This document shows positions 10,312-20,974 of a stretch of 64,000 nt of DNA, piece by piece. Made by a program: the position numbers and the translations under genes. The notes beneath the pieces are model-generated. The model saw only the letters and a program-made list of their open reading frames with translations. It did no database searches and was not told the DNA's origin. The DNA lies in NCBI RefSeq assembly GCF_022512515.1, contig NZ_JAKWBK010000001.1:2480001-2544000 (forward strand), in the 5' to 3' direction. Positions within the stretch are counted from its first letter, which is position 1. Every line of letters starts with the position of its first letter. The stretch comes from Paraniabella hibiscisoli (lineage in GTDB: Bacteria > Bacteroidota > Bacteroidia > Chitinophagales > Chitinophagaceae).

Positions 10312-11732
10312 TTTTCTGAGAGGGTCTTACCTTTCTTTAGAATTAGTTTATGAGTAAGAGACGAAGGCAGCTGTGTTTCAAAATGCCCTACATAAATAAT
10401 CGTGACACCATTTTTACTGATCTCATCTACCAGTTTGTTAAAATATTGGGTTTGATGTTGATCCAATCCCTGGCAGGGTTCATCTAACACCAACAATTGA
10501 GGGTTTTTAATGATCGTGCGTCCAAGTAGTGCCAGCCTTTGTTTTCCCAGTGGCAACGTGCTTAATAATTCATTCTTCACATCCTGTAATTCGAGGAATT
10601 GCAGCAGCTCGTCCAATTGCTGCTTTTGTGCATAACGTAATTGCCTGTAAAGACCATTGCTGTCGAAGAAGCCGGAGGCCAGGCTCTCAATACGGTAGCG
10701 TTGGCATCAAAATACCAGTGCATTTCCGGGGAGATCATACCTATCCGTCTTTTAATATCCCATATACTTTCACCTCCGCCGCGTTGTACGCCAAATAACC
10801 TGATATTATTAGCATAGGCCTGTGGGTGATCGCCGGTAATTAAACTGAGCAATGTAGATTTTCCTGAACCATTATGGCCCTGCAGCAACCATCGTTCTCC
10901 GGCATTTACTTCCCAGTCAACACCAGAAAGCACTTCCTTTTCATCGTATTTTACATGGATGTTTTTCATGTAAATGATACTGTCTGAAGTGTACTGGGGG
11001 CGCTGTAGTAGAAAGGAGGGGAGTGGCTTCAATACCTTCTCGTGAAAAACAACAGGAGTGTTAGTTGGGGTCAATCTTCCATCCTCCATTACAATTGTAC
11101 GATTGATGCTATGGGGCAACTCAGTGTCGTTACTGATCAGCATTAAGGTACCTCCGTTTTGTACAAAACTATCCAGCAATTGATTGAGGCTAGCTCTTGC
11201 CTTAACATCAAGACCTGTATAGGGCTGGTCAATAATTAATAACTGAGGACTCAGCCACAAAGCTTTTATCAGCTGAAGTTTTTATGCTCACCGCTGGAGA
11301 TCTCAAAAAGCTGTTCGTTCAGCACTTTGGCATAGCTGAATGTGGCGATCAGTTCGTTTAATACAGCACTATCTAATGAATACTCTTTGCCATATAATTC
11401 TAATTCGCGGGCAATCGTAACTGTATCTCTTTTTGCTGATGATTGTAACGTTGCTGGTAATAGAAGTTTCTGTCACCTTCCAAATTGGTAAACCTGTACC
11501 AGCTTTCCACAAACTGCACTGTAGGTTTAAGTAAAGAATCTGCGTCAAAATCAATGTTTATTTCACCCGAATATTTTATAGATCCGGCAATAACCTTTCC
11601 CAGTGTAGTTTTACCACTTCCGCTTTCACCTCTAACTATATAGTTGTCACCCGGTTGAATGGAAAAAGAAATATTGTGCAAAACAGTTTTTGCATCGTAT
11701 CGGGCTGAAAGATTTTTGATATCTACAAGCAT
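10308..11732 (-). CDS. tandem ABC ATPase, ModF-like (frameshifted)
   Basis: About 475 residues holding two ABC nucleotide-binding domains and no membrane segment. Domain 1: Walker A GESGSGKTT near residue 38, signature ISSGEHKKLQL, Walker B LLIIDQPYTGLD (Gln in place of the usual catalytic Glu after Asp). Domain 2: Walker A GHNGSGKST, signature LPLGKQRLALL, Walker B LLVLDEPCQGLD. This architecture and length match E. coli ModF/PhrA, a fused ATPase of uncertain role. Three base losses break it: A runs near 11437 and 11279, and a base near 10690. No permease is adjacent. A terminator at 11765-11795 separates it from ilvC, so it is probably expressed on its own. Confidence 0.82.
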
Positions 11733-11764
11733 ACGAGTAAGAATAAAGTGATCTGATAAGAAAA

Positions 11765-11795
11765 GACCCGACAGGTGTTTGAAGTCTGTCAGGTC
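11765..11795 (-). terminator. rho-independent terminator downstream of ilvC
   Basis: On the minus strand GACCTGACAG pairs over its whole length with CTGTCGGGTC (one G-U), with an 11-base loop, followed by TTTTCTT. It lies 38 bases after the ilvC stop and closes the leuA-to-ilvC operon. Confidence 0.85.
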
Positions 11796-11832
11796 TGTAT
11801 AAGGTTAATTGATATTTATTTCAATAACAGGA

Positions 11833-13314
11833 TTAAGCAGTCTTAATGGCTTTCATTGCGGTCATTGCTTTACGCAATACAGCACCAATCTGCTCTACCT
11901 CATGAGAACGGATAGCTTCGTTTACTTCAACCAATTCCTGGTTATCCACGGAGCCATCTTTACCTTCATTGTAGTTTTTACCTACCAGGTCAGTATCTAC
12001 TGATTTCATGAAATCGGCCAACAGTGGTTTACAAGCCTGGTCGAATAAATAGCAACCATATTCTGCAGTGTCGGAAATTACACGGTTCATTTCGAACAAT
12101 TTTTTGCGTGCAATCGTATTGGCGATCAACGGTGTTTCGTGTAATGACTCGTAGTATGCAGACTCTGGTTTAATACCCGCTTCTACCATTGTTTCAAATG
12201 CTAATTCAACACCTGCTTTAATAAACGCAACCATTAATGTATAGTTGTCGAAATACTCCTGTTCGCCGATTTTTACATCGCCAGCCGGAGTTTTTTCAAA
12301 AGCTGTTTCGCCTGTTTCTGCTCTCCATTTTAACAGGTTTGCATCGCCATTAGCCCAGTCTTCCATCATAATACGGCTGAACTCACCGCTCATGATATCA
12401 TCCTGGTGCTTCTGGAATAAAGGACGCATAATTGTTTTTAATTCTTCTGCTACTTTAAACGCTTTGATTTTTGCAGGGTTGCTTAAACGATCCATCATTC
12501 CTGTAACACCACCTTGTTTTAAGGCTTCAGTAGTAACTTCTACACCATATTGAACCAGTTTTGAAGCATAACCCGGGTCGATTCCTTTTTCTACCATTTT
12601 GTCGAAAGAAAGAATAGAACCGGTTTGCAGTAAGCCGCAAAGGATGGTTTGCTCACCCATTAAGTCAGATTTTACTTCGGCTACAAAAGAAGATCTTAAT
12701 ACACCTGCGCGATGCCCGCCTGTACCTACGCAATATGCTTTGGCCCAATCCAAACCTTTTCCTTCAGGGTCATTCTCCGGGTGTACCGCTATCAGGGTAG
12801 GAACGCCGAAGCCGCGTAAGTATTCTGCTCTTACCTCGCTACCAGGGCTTTTAGGGGCCACCATGATTACTGTAAGGTCTTTACGGATCTGCATACCTTC
12901 TTCAACGATGTTGAAGCCATGCGAGTAAGATAAAGTAGCGCCTTGTTTCATCAATGGCATTACAGCAGTAATAACGCTTGTATGTTGTTTGTCTGGAGTC
13001 AGGTTAATTACCAGGTCAGCAGTTGGGATTAATTCTTCATAAGTACCTACTTTGAAGTTATTATCAGTTGCATTTTTCCAGCTGGCTCTTTTTTCTTCGA
13101 TGGCTTCTTTACGTAAAGCATAAGAAACATCCAGACCGCTATCTCTCAGGTTTAAACCCTGGTTGAGGCCTTGAGCGCCACAACCCACAATTACCACTTT
13201 TTTACCTTTCAATGCATCAACGCCATCCAGAAATTCGTTGTTGCTCATGAATTCGCAAACACCCAATTGGTTTAATTGCTCTCTGAGAGGTAGTGTGTTA
13301 AAGTAATTTGCCAT
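11833..13314 (-). CDS. ilvC: ketol-acid reductoisomerase, class II
   Basis: NADPH-dependent isomeroreductase of valine, isoleucine and leucine synthesis. Intact at 493 residues, the long class II form typical of E. coli (491), with two C-terminal knotted domains. The Rossmann motif [17 protein letters not shown] is near residue 40, with [12 protein letters not shown] giving the NADPH-phosphate loop; later blocks include [22 protein letters not shown] and [12 protein letters not shown] with the metal-binding acidic residues. Last gene of the branched-chain operon, one of few genes here without a frame break. Confidence 0.97.
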   Translation of the reverse strand: MANYFNTLPLREQLNQLGVCEFMSNNEFLDGVDALKGKKVVIVGCGAQGLNQGLNLRDSGLDVSYALRKEAIEEKRASWKNATDNNFKVGTYEELIPTADLVINLTPDKQHTSVITAVMPLMKQGATLSYSHGFNIVEEGMQIRKDLTVIMVAPKSPGSEVRAEYLRGFGVPTLIAVHPENDPEGKGLDWAKAYCVGTGGHRAGVLRSSFVAEVKSDLMGEQTILCGLLQTGSILSFDKMVEKGIDPGYASKLVQYGVEVTTEALKQGGVTGMMDRLSNPAKIKAFKVAEELKTIMRPLFQKHQDDIMSGEFSRIMMEDWANGDANLLKWRAETGETAFEKTPAGDVKIGEQEYFDNYTLMVAFIKAGVELAFETMVEAGIKPESAYYESLHETPLIANTIARKKLFEMNRVISDTAEYGCYLFDQACKPLLADFMKSVDTDLVGKNYNEGKDGSVDNQELVEVNEAIRSHEVEQIGAVLRKAMTAMKAIKTA

Positions 13315-13364
13315 TGTTTATTGTTGTTTTTGTTTTTTACTTTTTTAATAGATCTATTGTTTTG

Positions 13365-13841
13365 TTATACGATCCGGCTTATTGATTTTGCAATCCCATA
13401 ATGAAGACTGTCGTGCATTGCAATAGTAGCAATAATCTCGTCAATATCCGTCATGGGGATACCGTAAGTAGCCGTGGTGTATGGTGTTATAGTCGCATTG
13501 CCAAACTCATTGCTGGTCATGCTTTCTTTGATCATACCGATTGCGGTTAGAGCATAATCTTTCAAAGCCTGTAGCTCTTCCGCGTCGATGTCTGTTTCGG
13601 GGCGCGTTCCTTTTCCATATTTTTTAAAATAGGGAATTTCGATAGCAGGTTTCACCCCCGATGTCTTAAACGCTAATGCCAATGCCGATACTGAGATATG
13701 ACCAAAGTTCCAGGCGATGTTATTATTAAAGCCTTCAGGTATTTTGTTCAGCTGTTCCAGAGTCAGGCCCTCTGCGAGTTCTGTAAATCCTTTTCTGGCA
13801 GACTCTATACAGTGAATAATGTATTGCTGTGTTTTTGTCAT
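13365..13841 (-). CDS. DinB-like domain protein
   Basis: Protein of 158 residues, intact, with the four-helix DinB/YfiT-like pattern: early FTELAEGLTLEQLN, the metal-ligand segment NIAWNFGHISVSA, and a C-terminal HDSLHYG. The three histidines (FGH, HDS, LHYG) are placed as in the metal-binding DinB family, many of which bind a divalent metal; actinobacterial relatives act as thiol-dependent transferases. The activity here is unknown. It sits between ilvN and ilvC with only 9 bases to ilvN, thus inside the branched-chain operon. Confidence 0.8.
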   Translation of the reverse strand: MTKTQQYIIHCIESARKGFTELAEGLTLEQLNKIPEGFNNNIAWNFGHISVSALALAFKTSGVKPAIEIPYFKKYGKGTRPETDIDAEELQALKDYALTAIGMIKESMTSNEFGNATITPYTTATYGIPMTDIDEIIATIAMHDSLHYGIAKSISRIV

Positions 13842-13850
13842 CGTCCTTTA

Positions 13851-14437
13851 TTACATGGTGAATATTTTCTCACCTTTTTCCAGGAATTCGTTTTCGATCA
13901 CTTCTTCTCCTGGTTCCTTATATTCAAATTCTTTCAGCCTTTTGTGGAAGCCTTCGCTTTCTTTCATGATAGCTACTCTTGCGCCACGAACAAATTCAAC
14001 CAGGTTGTATTCGCTTAGCTTTTTTACCAGTTCTTCTGTATCTTCAGTATGGCCGCTTGATTCAAATACGGTGAAATCGGGACGCACGCATACTACGCGG
14101 GCGCCATATTTTCTCAGGATCCTTTCCACTACCATTTTCTCTGCAACTTCTTTAGTAGGTACTTTGTAGAGTGCCAGCTCCTGCCAAACGATCTCATCAT
14201 TGGTATTATAAAAAGCTCTTAGTACTTCTACCTGCTTCTCTATTTGTTTAACCAGTTTTTTACCACTTCCTCTGTTTCATCGATAAGAATATTGAAACGG
14301 TGTATGCCGTCAATTTCTGATGATGAAGTGTTAAGGCTGTCGATATTTATTTTTCTCCTGGAAAAAATGATGCAAATACGCGAAAGCAAACCTATATGGT
14401 CTTCTGCGTAAACGGTGATGGTATATTGCTGTTTCAT
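13851..14437 (-). CDS. ilvN: acetolactate synthase small (regulatory) subunit (frameshifted)
   Basis: Regulatory partner of IlvB. The first 65 residues form an ACT domain (QYTITVYAEDHIGLLSRICI, NIDSLNTSSSE, RFNILIDET), the site of valine feedback in this family. The second part (AFYNTNDEIVWQELALYK, MVVERILRKYGARVV, GHTEDTEELVKKL) is the C-terminal domain that stimulates the catalytic subunit. About 195 residues after correcting a base loss near 14250 (WLNK must run on into QIEKQVEVLRAF). It is separated from ilvB by a methyltransferase gene, which is unusual. Confidence 0.93.
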
Positions 14438-14489
14438 TGAAGTAGTGTGTGATTTATGAATTATGATTTTGTTAGAGCTGATCTGAAAA

Positions 14490-15071
14490 TCATTTTTCGT
14501 TTTTTGTAACTATTATTATTCCGGTTGACCAGTTCAGTTTTGTTAGCATCACATCGGTTCTTTGATCTAACATCGCTATGAAGTTTTCGACTCGTTCAGC
14601 ATGTCCTTCCGGCCAGTTAGGCTGGGGAAGCATATCATCTATAAAATAAATGCCTCCATGATTCAATAATGAAAACGCTTCTTCAAACAGGTCGTATTTT
14701 CCCGGCATGGCGTCTGCAAATATGAAATCGAATTTCTCACCTTTGTAATCCTTCAACCACTGGTACCCATCTGTTAATACAAATGCAGCTCTCCGGTCAC
14801 TAAGATGCTTTGTAGCTACCTCGTGTAGCTGGGCATTATTTTCAATAGTGGTAAGATGTGCGTTGTGATCCATACCCTGGAGGATCCATGATGTTGATAA
14901 GCCACTACCGGTGCCCAGTTCCAGCATTTTGCCTCCGGGTTTTGAAGCAACCAGTGTTCTTAATAGTGCACCTGTCTGCAGATCGGAAGCCATATCAAAA
15001 GAGAGCTTCCTGGTTGCAGCTAAAATACTGTTGTATGGTACAGGGATATTATTAAAAACCTGGTCTTGCAT
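14490..15071 (-). CDS. class I SAM-dependent O-methyltransferase family protein
   Basis: Intact, 193 residues. SAM-binding motif I is KMLELGTGSGLSTSWIL near residue 52; acidic motif II TTIENNAQ and post-motif FDFIFADAMPGKY follow, with GGIYFIDDML as the strand that usually carries a metal-binding Asp in the catechol/caffeoyl-CoA O-methyltransferase family. The substrate cannot be told. It sits between ilvB (27 bases upstream) and ilvN (52 bases downstream) on the same strand, so it is cotranscribed with the two acetolactate synthase subunits; whether it has a metabolic link to them is unclear. Confidence 0.82.
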   Translation of the reverse strand: MQDQVFNNIPVPYNSILAATRKLSFDMASDLQTGALLRTLVASKPGGKMLELGTGSGLSTSWILQGMDHNAHLTTIENNAQLHEVATKHLSDRRAAFVLTDGYQWLKDYKGEKFDFIFADAMPGKYDLFEEAFSLLNHGGIYFIDDMLPQPNWPEGHAERVENFIAMLDQRTDVMLTKLNWSTGIIIVTKNEK

Positions 15072-15098
15072 GAATATTGTTATTCTATACTTTTAATA

Positions 15099-16841
15099 TT
15101 ACTTAAGTCTGATTTCGCTTACACTGCAACCCTGCGGTACCATTGGGAATACATTATTTTCTTTACCTACCATTACTTCCAGCAAGTAGCTTCCGTCATG
15201 ATCCAGCATGGTTTTTAGCGCTGTTTTCAGGCTTTCACGCCTATCTATTTTCTGGCCTGATATACCGTAGGATTGTGCCAGCATAATGTAATCAGGGCTG
15301 GTGATGTTTACAAATGAATAACGTTTATCGTGGAATAGTTGCTGCCATTGGCGCACCATGCCCAGAAACTCATTATTGAGGATCATAATTTTTACTGCCG
15401 CACCAAATTGCATAATGGTTCCCAGTTCCTGCAGCGTCATTTGAAAGCCACCGTCTCCAATAATCGCAACCACTGTTCTGTCGGGTGCTCCGTACTTGGC
15501 TCCAATTGCGGCAGGAAGTCCAAAGCCCATAGTGCCAAGACCACCGCTGGTAACATTACTTCTGGTCTGGTTGAATTTGGCGTAGCGACAAGCTACCATC
15601 TGATGTTGTCCTACATCGGTAACGATTACGGCATCTCCGTTAGTTAACTCGTTTAAAGCATTCAATACTTCAGCCATACTCATTACATCACCCTCGGGGT
15701 TCATTTCAGGCTGAATGCATTGCTCGTTTTCTTCTTTCGCGTACTCTTTAAATTTATTAAGCCAGGCGGTATTATCTTTTTCTTTTAATAACGAGGTAAG
15801 CAGTGGAAGGGTTTCTTTGCAATCACCCCAAACCGATACGGTTGTTTTTACATTTTTATCAATCTCTGCAGGGTCAATATCCAGGTGAATCACTTTTGCC
15901 TGCTTTGCGTATTTGTCTAATCTTCCTGTAACGCGATCGTCAAAGCGCATACCCACCGCAATCAAAACATCGCACTCATTTGTTAATACGTTGGGGCCAT
16001 AGTTGCCGTGCATTCCCAGCATACCCACTCCCAAAGGATGATCGGAAGGAATAGCGCTCTCTCCCAGGATAGTCCAGGCAGCAGGCAAATTACCTTTCTC
16101 TATAAATTGTGCAAATTCTTTTTCCGCTTCTCCCAATATTACACCTTGTCCAAATATTACAAATGGTTTTTCTGCATTATTGATTAACTCAGCCGCTTCT
16201 TCAACATATTCTTTGCGAACAATAGGTTTAGGCCGATAGCTGCGAACATGTGTACATTTTTCATAACCAGGAAACTCAAATTGTTGTATTTGTGCATTCT
16301 TGGTGATGTCAATCAATACCGGTCCGGGACGACCGCTGCGTGCTATATAAAAAGCTTTTGCTAATACGCTTGGTATTTCAGTAGCATCTGTAACCTGGTA
16401 GTTCCATTTGGTAACAGGTGTGGTAATATTAATTACATCCGTTTCCTGGAAAGCGTCTGTTCCCAAAAGGTGTGCAAATACCTGGCCTGTAATACAAACC
16501 AATGGCGTGGAGTCAATTTGTGCATCGGCTAAACCAGTTACCAGGTTGGTAGCTCCCGGTCCGCTGGTAGCAAAAACAACGCCCACTCTGCCGCTGGTGC
16601 GCGCATAGCCCTGGCCGGCATGGATGCCACCCTGCTCATGGCGAACAAGGATGTGCTCTACCTTGTCTTTATAATCGTAAAGGGCATCGTAGATGGGCAT
16701 GATAGCGCCACCCGGATAACCAAATATTACTTCTGTATCTTCTGCCAGCAGGCACTCTATAACCGCTTTACTGCCCGACATAGTTTCGGTTTTTGTTGCA
16801 GGGATAGAAGTAGCTTCTTTTTGTATCTCAAGAGTATTCAT
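15099..16841 (-). CDS. ilvB: acetolactate synthase large (catalytic) subunit
   Basis: Thiamine-diphosphate enzyme condensing pyruvate with pyruvate or 2-oxobutanoate. Intact at 580 residues. N-terminal domain: FGYPGGAIMPIYDAL with the catalytic Glu in HILVRHEQGGIHAGQGYAR region; central FAD-type domain with GMLGMHGNYGPN and MRFDDRVTGRLD; C-terminal TDP motif GDGGFQMTLQELGT through LNNEFLGMVRQWQ. All are hallmarks of anabolic AHAS rather than pyruvate oxidase or catabolic ALS. Followed by the methyltransferase and ilvN on the same strand. Confidence 0.97.
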   Translation of the reverse strand: MNTLEIQKEATSIPATKTETMSGSKAVIECLLAEDTEVIFGYPGGAIMPIYDALYDYKDKVEHILVRHEQGGIHAGQGYARTSGRVGVVFATSGPGATNLVTGLADAQIDSTPLVCITGQVFAHLLGTDAFQETDVINITTPVTKWNYQVTDATEIPSVLAKAFYIARSGRPGPVLIDITKNAQIQQFEFPGYEKCTHVRSYRPKPIVRKEYVEEAAELINNAEKPFVIFGQGVILGEAEKEFAQFIEKGNLPAAWTILGESAIPSDHPLGVGMLGMHGNYGPNVLTNECDVLIAVGMRFDDRVTGRLDKYAKQAKVIHLDIDPAEIDKNVKTTVSVWGDCKETLPLLTSLLKEKDNTAWLNKFKEYAKEENEQCIQPEMNPEGDVMSMAEVLNALNELTNGDAVIVTDVGQHQMVACRYAKFNQTRSNVTSGGLGTMGFGLPAAIGAKYGAPDRTVVAIIGDGGFQMTLQELGTIMQFGAAVKIMILNNEFLGMVRQWQQLFHDKRYSFVNITSPDYIMLAQSYGISGQKIDRRESLKTALKTMLDHDGSYLLEVMVGKENNVFPMVPQGCSVSEIRLK

Positions 16842-16919
16842 AACTCAATGTTTTATTTCTTTAATGACTTGAATATTGTACTTTATAAGTGTTCCCGGAC
16901 TTTTATTTGGAATGACGCA

Positions 16920-17414
16920 TCAATTTGTTCTATAGAAATTTAGCAGGTCGGTAGAACCTAAATCGGTAAAGCCAACCTGACGAAGCATAGTGACCAGTTG
17001 TCCCCTGTGATAGGAGGCATGATTTACTGCATGTGCAAACAGCTGGTAATAGGGCATCGAATAAGCATCTCCGTTCAATCTCTTAAAATCGAGGGGCTCT
17101 GTCAATTTTGCTTCATCCAATGCATTTATAAATTCTTTAAATGCTGTAGAAGTTTTTTTCCAAAGAGCTAAATGTTCGTCTTTTGTTCCTTTAAATGTCG
17201 ATTGTAACCACTCTATATTTTCTTTTTTATGAAACCGTTGCACCCAGGCGTTTTCCGCGCTTATCATATGCAATACAGTTTCCCGGATACTATTAAAGCT
17301 ACTGACGACATGCTGTTTCCAATACTCATCGCTTAACTGCGCCAGCCATCCGCAGGCCATGATGGTTGCCTGAAGGTTGTAATCTGCCAGTTCTTTAAAG
17401 TATTCCTTTGTCAT
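16920..17414 (-). CDS. DinB family protein
   Basis: About 164 residues. I place the start at the ATG at 17414 (MTKEYFKELADYNLQATI), as the longer reading would run through the preceding gene in another frame. The DinB pattern is clear: DYNLQATIMACGWL helix 1, SSFNSIRETVLHMISAENAWVQRF with the first His ligand, and FAHAVNHASYHRGQLVTMLRQVGF with the paired His ligands. Unlike the other DinB gene in the operon, it has the canonical HxxxH(RGQ) ending of the DinB/damage-inducible family. It overlaps the end of the ORF6N gene by 20 bases, suggesting coupled translation. Confidence 0.8.
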   Translation of the reverse strand: MTKEYFKELADYNLQATIMACGWLAQLSDEYWKQHVVSSFNSIRETVLHMISAENAWVQRFHKKENIEWLQSTFKGTKDEHLALWKKTSTAFKEFINALDEAKLTEPLDFKRLNGDAYSMPYYQLFAHAVNHASYHRGQLVTMLRQVGFTDLGSTDLLNFYRTN

Positions 17415-17880
17415 TTTGTTTTTTAAAACCAATTCGTTCCCTGTTCTCCCATTTCCTTTCAGCCGCTTTCTCGTCCAGTAAATTTTCAAGGGCGTCATAG
17501 ATCTGGCTCATTTGAATGGCCCGGTCACTGTTGAGAATCCCGCTGAGCATGGCTACCCCTTGTTCTGTGAAGGCATAAGGTATGGCTTTAGAAGGCCTTG
17601 TGGTTCGCAATGTCGTCACAATTTGTGATGACATGCCCATATTGTATTGATTTTTAGCGTCTTGTAAGTTCAGTATTGTGGCTTTAGATTTTAGATCTGC
17701 CCATTCCTGGCGTGTGAGCTGAAACATAAAATCTTTTGGAAATCTTTTAATGTTTCTTTTTACCGCCTGATTAAATATTCTTGTTTCAATCTCATACAAA
17801 GCTGCCAGATCAAAGTCGAGCATCACCCGTTCACCTCTGATCTCATAAATCCTGTTTTGTATGGATTGAATTACCTGCAT
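17395..17880 (-). CDS. ORF6N-domain protein, apparently shortened
   Basis: Protein of 161 residues. The first 110 residues are an ORF6N DNA-binding domain of the phage-antirepressor type (YEIRGERVMLDFDLAALYEI, FNQAVKRNIKRFPKDFMFQL, AIPYAFTEQGVAML). Relatives then have a helical stretch of some 50 residues (RAI..NI.I.RAF...) before a tail like IYDALENLLDEK...RIGFK. Here the tail follows directly on RAIQM, so the middle helices appear to be deleted in frame. It starts 3 bases after the ilvD stop and overlaps the DinB gene, so it is embedded in the ilv operon. ORF6N proteins are common cargo of mobile DNA; a regulatory role here is unproven. Confidence 0.78.
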   Translation of the reverse strand: MQVIQSIQNRIYEIRGERVMLDFDLAALYEIETRIFNQAVKRNIKRFPKDFMFQLTRQEWADLKSKATILNLQDAKNQYNMGMSSQIVTTLRTTRPSKAIPYAFTEQGVAMLSGILNSDRAIQMSQIYDALENLLDEKAAERKWENRERIGFKKQNDKGIL

Positions 17881-17883
17881 GCT

Positions 17884-19565
17884 TTAATCTTCATCCGTTA
17901 CACAACCCTGCGAAGCATCTTTTACCAGCTTGGCGTATTTATATAATACCCCGTTGGTTACTTTCAATGCCGGTTGTTTCCAGTTGGCTCTTCTTTTAGC
18001 GATTTCTTCGTCAGATACTTTAAGTGTCAGCTTGTTGTTAGTCGCGTCTATTTCTATAATGTCGTCGTCCTGCACAAAGCCGATCAAACCTCCTTCAAAA
18101 GCTTCAGGAGTTACGTGACCTACCACAAAACCATGTGTGCCACCGCTAAACCTGCCATCTGTTATCAGTGCCACAGACTTGCCCAAACCTGCGCCAATAA
18201 TGGCTCCTGTCGGTTTCAGCATTTCAGGCATACCGGGCGCTCCTTTAGGTCCCTCATTTTTAATTACCACTACATCTCCCGCTTTAACCCTTCCTTCAGC
18301 CAGGCCTGCAATGAGTTTTTTCTCACCGTCAAATACGCGGGCAGTACCTTCAAAGCGTTCACCTTCCTTACCGCTGATCTTCGCCACACTACCTTTTTCG
18401 GCCAGGTTGCCGTATAAAATTTGTAAATGACCTGTTTTTTTAAGGGGATTTTCCAAAGGATAAATGATATCCTGTGTAGCGAAATCCAGGTCAGGAACGG
18501 TTTTCAGGTTCTCTGCAATGGTTTTACCGGTTACAGTTAACTGGCTACCATCGATCAATCCATTCTGTAATAAATACTTCATCACGGATGGAACACCGCC
18601 TTTTTCGTGCAGGTCCTGCATCAGGTATTTACCGCTAGGTTTAAAGTCTGCCAATACCGGAACTTTATCGCTGATGGCCTGGATATCATCCTGGGTTAAA
18701 GAAACACCCACACTTTTGGCCATTGCCAGCAAGTGCAATACTGCATTGGTGCTTCCTCCTAATACAATAATAACCGTAATAGCATTTTCAAAAGCCTTAC
18801 GCGTCATAATATCGCGTGGCTTAATGTCTTTTTCCATCAGAACGCGGATGTATTTCCCGGCATCTTCACATTCTTTTCTTTTTCCTCGCTTAAAGCGGGA
18901 TTGCTGCTGGAGTAGGGAAGGCTCATGCCCATAGCTTCAATGGCAGAAGCCATCGTATTGGCTGTGTACATACCGCCACAGGCACCTGCTCCGGGACAGC
19001 TGTTTTTTACAATACCCTGGAAATCTGCTTCGTCAAGGTTACCCGCAATCTTTTGGCCTAATGCTTCAAACGCTGATACAATGTTCAGATCTTGCCCTTT
19101 GTAATGGCCTGGGGCAATTGTACCTCCGTAAACCATTATAGAAGGGCGGTTAAGACGACCCATTGCCATTAATGAACCTGGCATATTCTTATCGCAACCC
19201 GGCACAGTGATCAACGCATCATAATATTGAGCGCCGGCAACTGTTTCAATAGAATCCGCAATTACATCACGGCTTACTAACGAATAACGCATGCCGTCTG
19301 TTCCATTGCTCATACCATCACTTACGCCAATAGTATTAAAGATGAAGCCTACCAGGTCATTCCCCCATACACTTTTCTTTACGTCTGCCGCTAACCCGTT
19401 CAGGTGCATGTTGCACGGATTACCATCGTAACCCATACTTACAATGCCCACCTGGGCTTTTTTCAAATCTTCTTCAGTTAGTCCCAGTGCATACAACTGC
19501 GCTTGTGCTGCAGGTTGCGTAGGGTCCTGTGTAATAGTTTTCGAGTATTTATTTAATTCGCTCAT
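17884..19565 (-). CDS. ilvD: dihydroxy-acid dehydratase (frameshifted)
   Basis: Iron-sulfur dehydratase giving the 2-oxo acids of valine and isoleucine. Corrected length about 561 residues. The cluster-ligand cysteines appear in [17 protein letters not shown] and [17 protein letters not shown]; the C-terminal half has [39 protein letters not shown] and GHVTPEA. A base is missing near 18840-18850, where NVKMPGKYIRVL joins [11 protein letters not shown]. It follows leuA by 63 bases and precedes the ORF6N gene by 3. Confidence 0.95.
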
Positions 19566-19628
19566 GATATATAGTTGTTCGAGTTTGTTTGTGAATAGTC
19601 AATGGTCAATAGTCAATGGACCATTTTC

Positions 19629-20782
19629 CTAACTGCCTACCTTCTCCGCCATTTCTTTCAAATCGCTATCCTGTACTTCTTTTTTAGCATCTGCCACATT
19701 TAAGAATTGCTGGTATAGTACATCCACCTGGTTGCGGTCGAATTCATATCCCAGGTTTTTAAAGCGATACGCTAATGCACTGCGGCCACTGCGGGCAGTC
19801 AGCACAATTTTAGAAGTATCGGCGCCTACTTCTTCGGGAGCAATGATTTCGTAAGTAGTGGCTTCTTTTAAGAACCCATCCTGGTGAATGCCGGAAGAAT
19901 GAGAAAATGCATTGTCGCCGACGACGGCTTTGTTGGGTTGCACCACCATGCGCATGGTGTCTGAAACCAGTCGGCTCATCGGTAGTAATCTGGTGGTATC
20001 GATATTGGTGTAAAGACCTAATTCAGGGTGTTTTTTGATGATCATCGCTACTTCTTCCAGCGATGTATTACCTGCTCTTTCGCCTATACCATTGATCGTA
20101 CACTCAATTTGACGGGCACCACCAATAGCGCCTGCGATGGAGTTGGCTGTAGCTAATCCCAGGTCGTTATGGCAATGGCAGGAAAGGATCGCTTTGTCAA
20201 TATTCGATACATTATTGATCAGGTACTGCATTTTCTCCTGGTACTGGTGAGGCAAGCAAAAACCGGTGGTGTCCGGAACGTTTACCACGGTTGCACCTGC
20301 TTTGATCACGGCTTCAGTAAGCTGTGCCAAAAACTGCAAATCTGCACGGCCTGCGTCCTCTGCATAAAATTCTACATCCGGAACCAGGTTGCGCGCCAGC
20401 TTAACGGCAGCTATAGCACGTTCAATGATATTTTCTCTTGTAGTATTGAATTTATACTTGATATGATTGTCTGATGAGCCAATGCCGGTATGAATACGAG
20501 GGCGAACTGCCGGCTTTAAAGCTTCGGCGGCAACTTCAATATCTTTTTGAACCGCACGGGTAAGGCCGGTAACGGTAGCATTTTTGATTACTTTGGAGAT
20601 CTCATTTACCGAGGCAAAATCGCGGGGCTGGATACCGGGAAACCTGCTTCGATAATATCTACTCCCAGTGTTTCCAACTCAAGAGCAAGTTTTATTTTCT
20701 CTTCTGTATTAAGCTTGCAGCCCGGAACCTGCTCGCCATCTCTTAAGGTCGTATCAAAAATAAAAACTTTGTCTTGTGCCAT
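19629..20782 (-). CDS. leuA: 2-isopropylmalate synthase, short form (frameshifted)
   Basis: First enzyme of leucine synthesis, condensing acetyl-CoA with 3-methyl-2-oxobutanoate. Starts at 20782 with [20 protein letters not shown], the metal and substrate motif of the HMG-CoA lyase-like barrel; later [24 protein letters not shown], the metal-binding [10 protein letters not shown] and [15 protein letters not shown]. At about 384 residues it lacks the C-terminal LeuA allosteric domain of the 520-residue form. The frame is broken near 20635 (AGFP... [10 protein letters not shown]). First gene of the operon ending with ilvC. The leuB, leuC and leuD genes are not in the window. The 190-base divergent region upstream has small hairpins but no clear attenuator. 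Confidence 0.92.
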
Positions 20783-20974
20783 AATTTAAATCGTTATGAT
20801 GAATTAATTTTACGGATAATAAACTGGCAAAACAGCCAGATAATATCTGTCTATAAAATTAAACATTCCTATATTGTGAATGAAACTTTATTGGCGGGAG
20901 ATTTACACCATATAAATTTTAATATTTTTTCTTATTTTATTGATAATCAGTAAATAGTATTCATTTAAATTACA

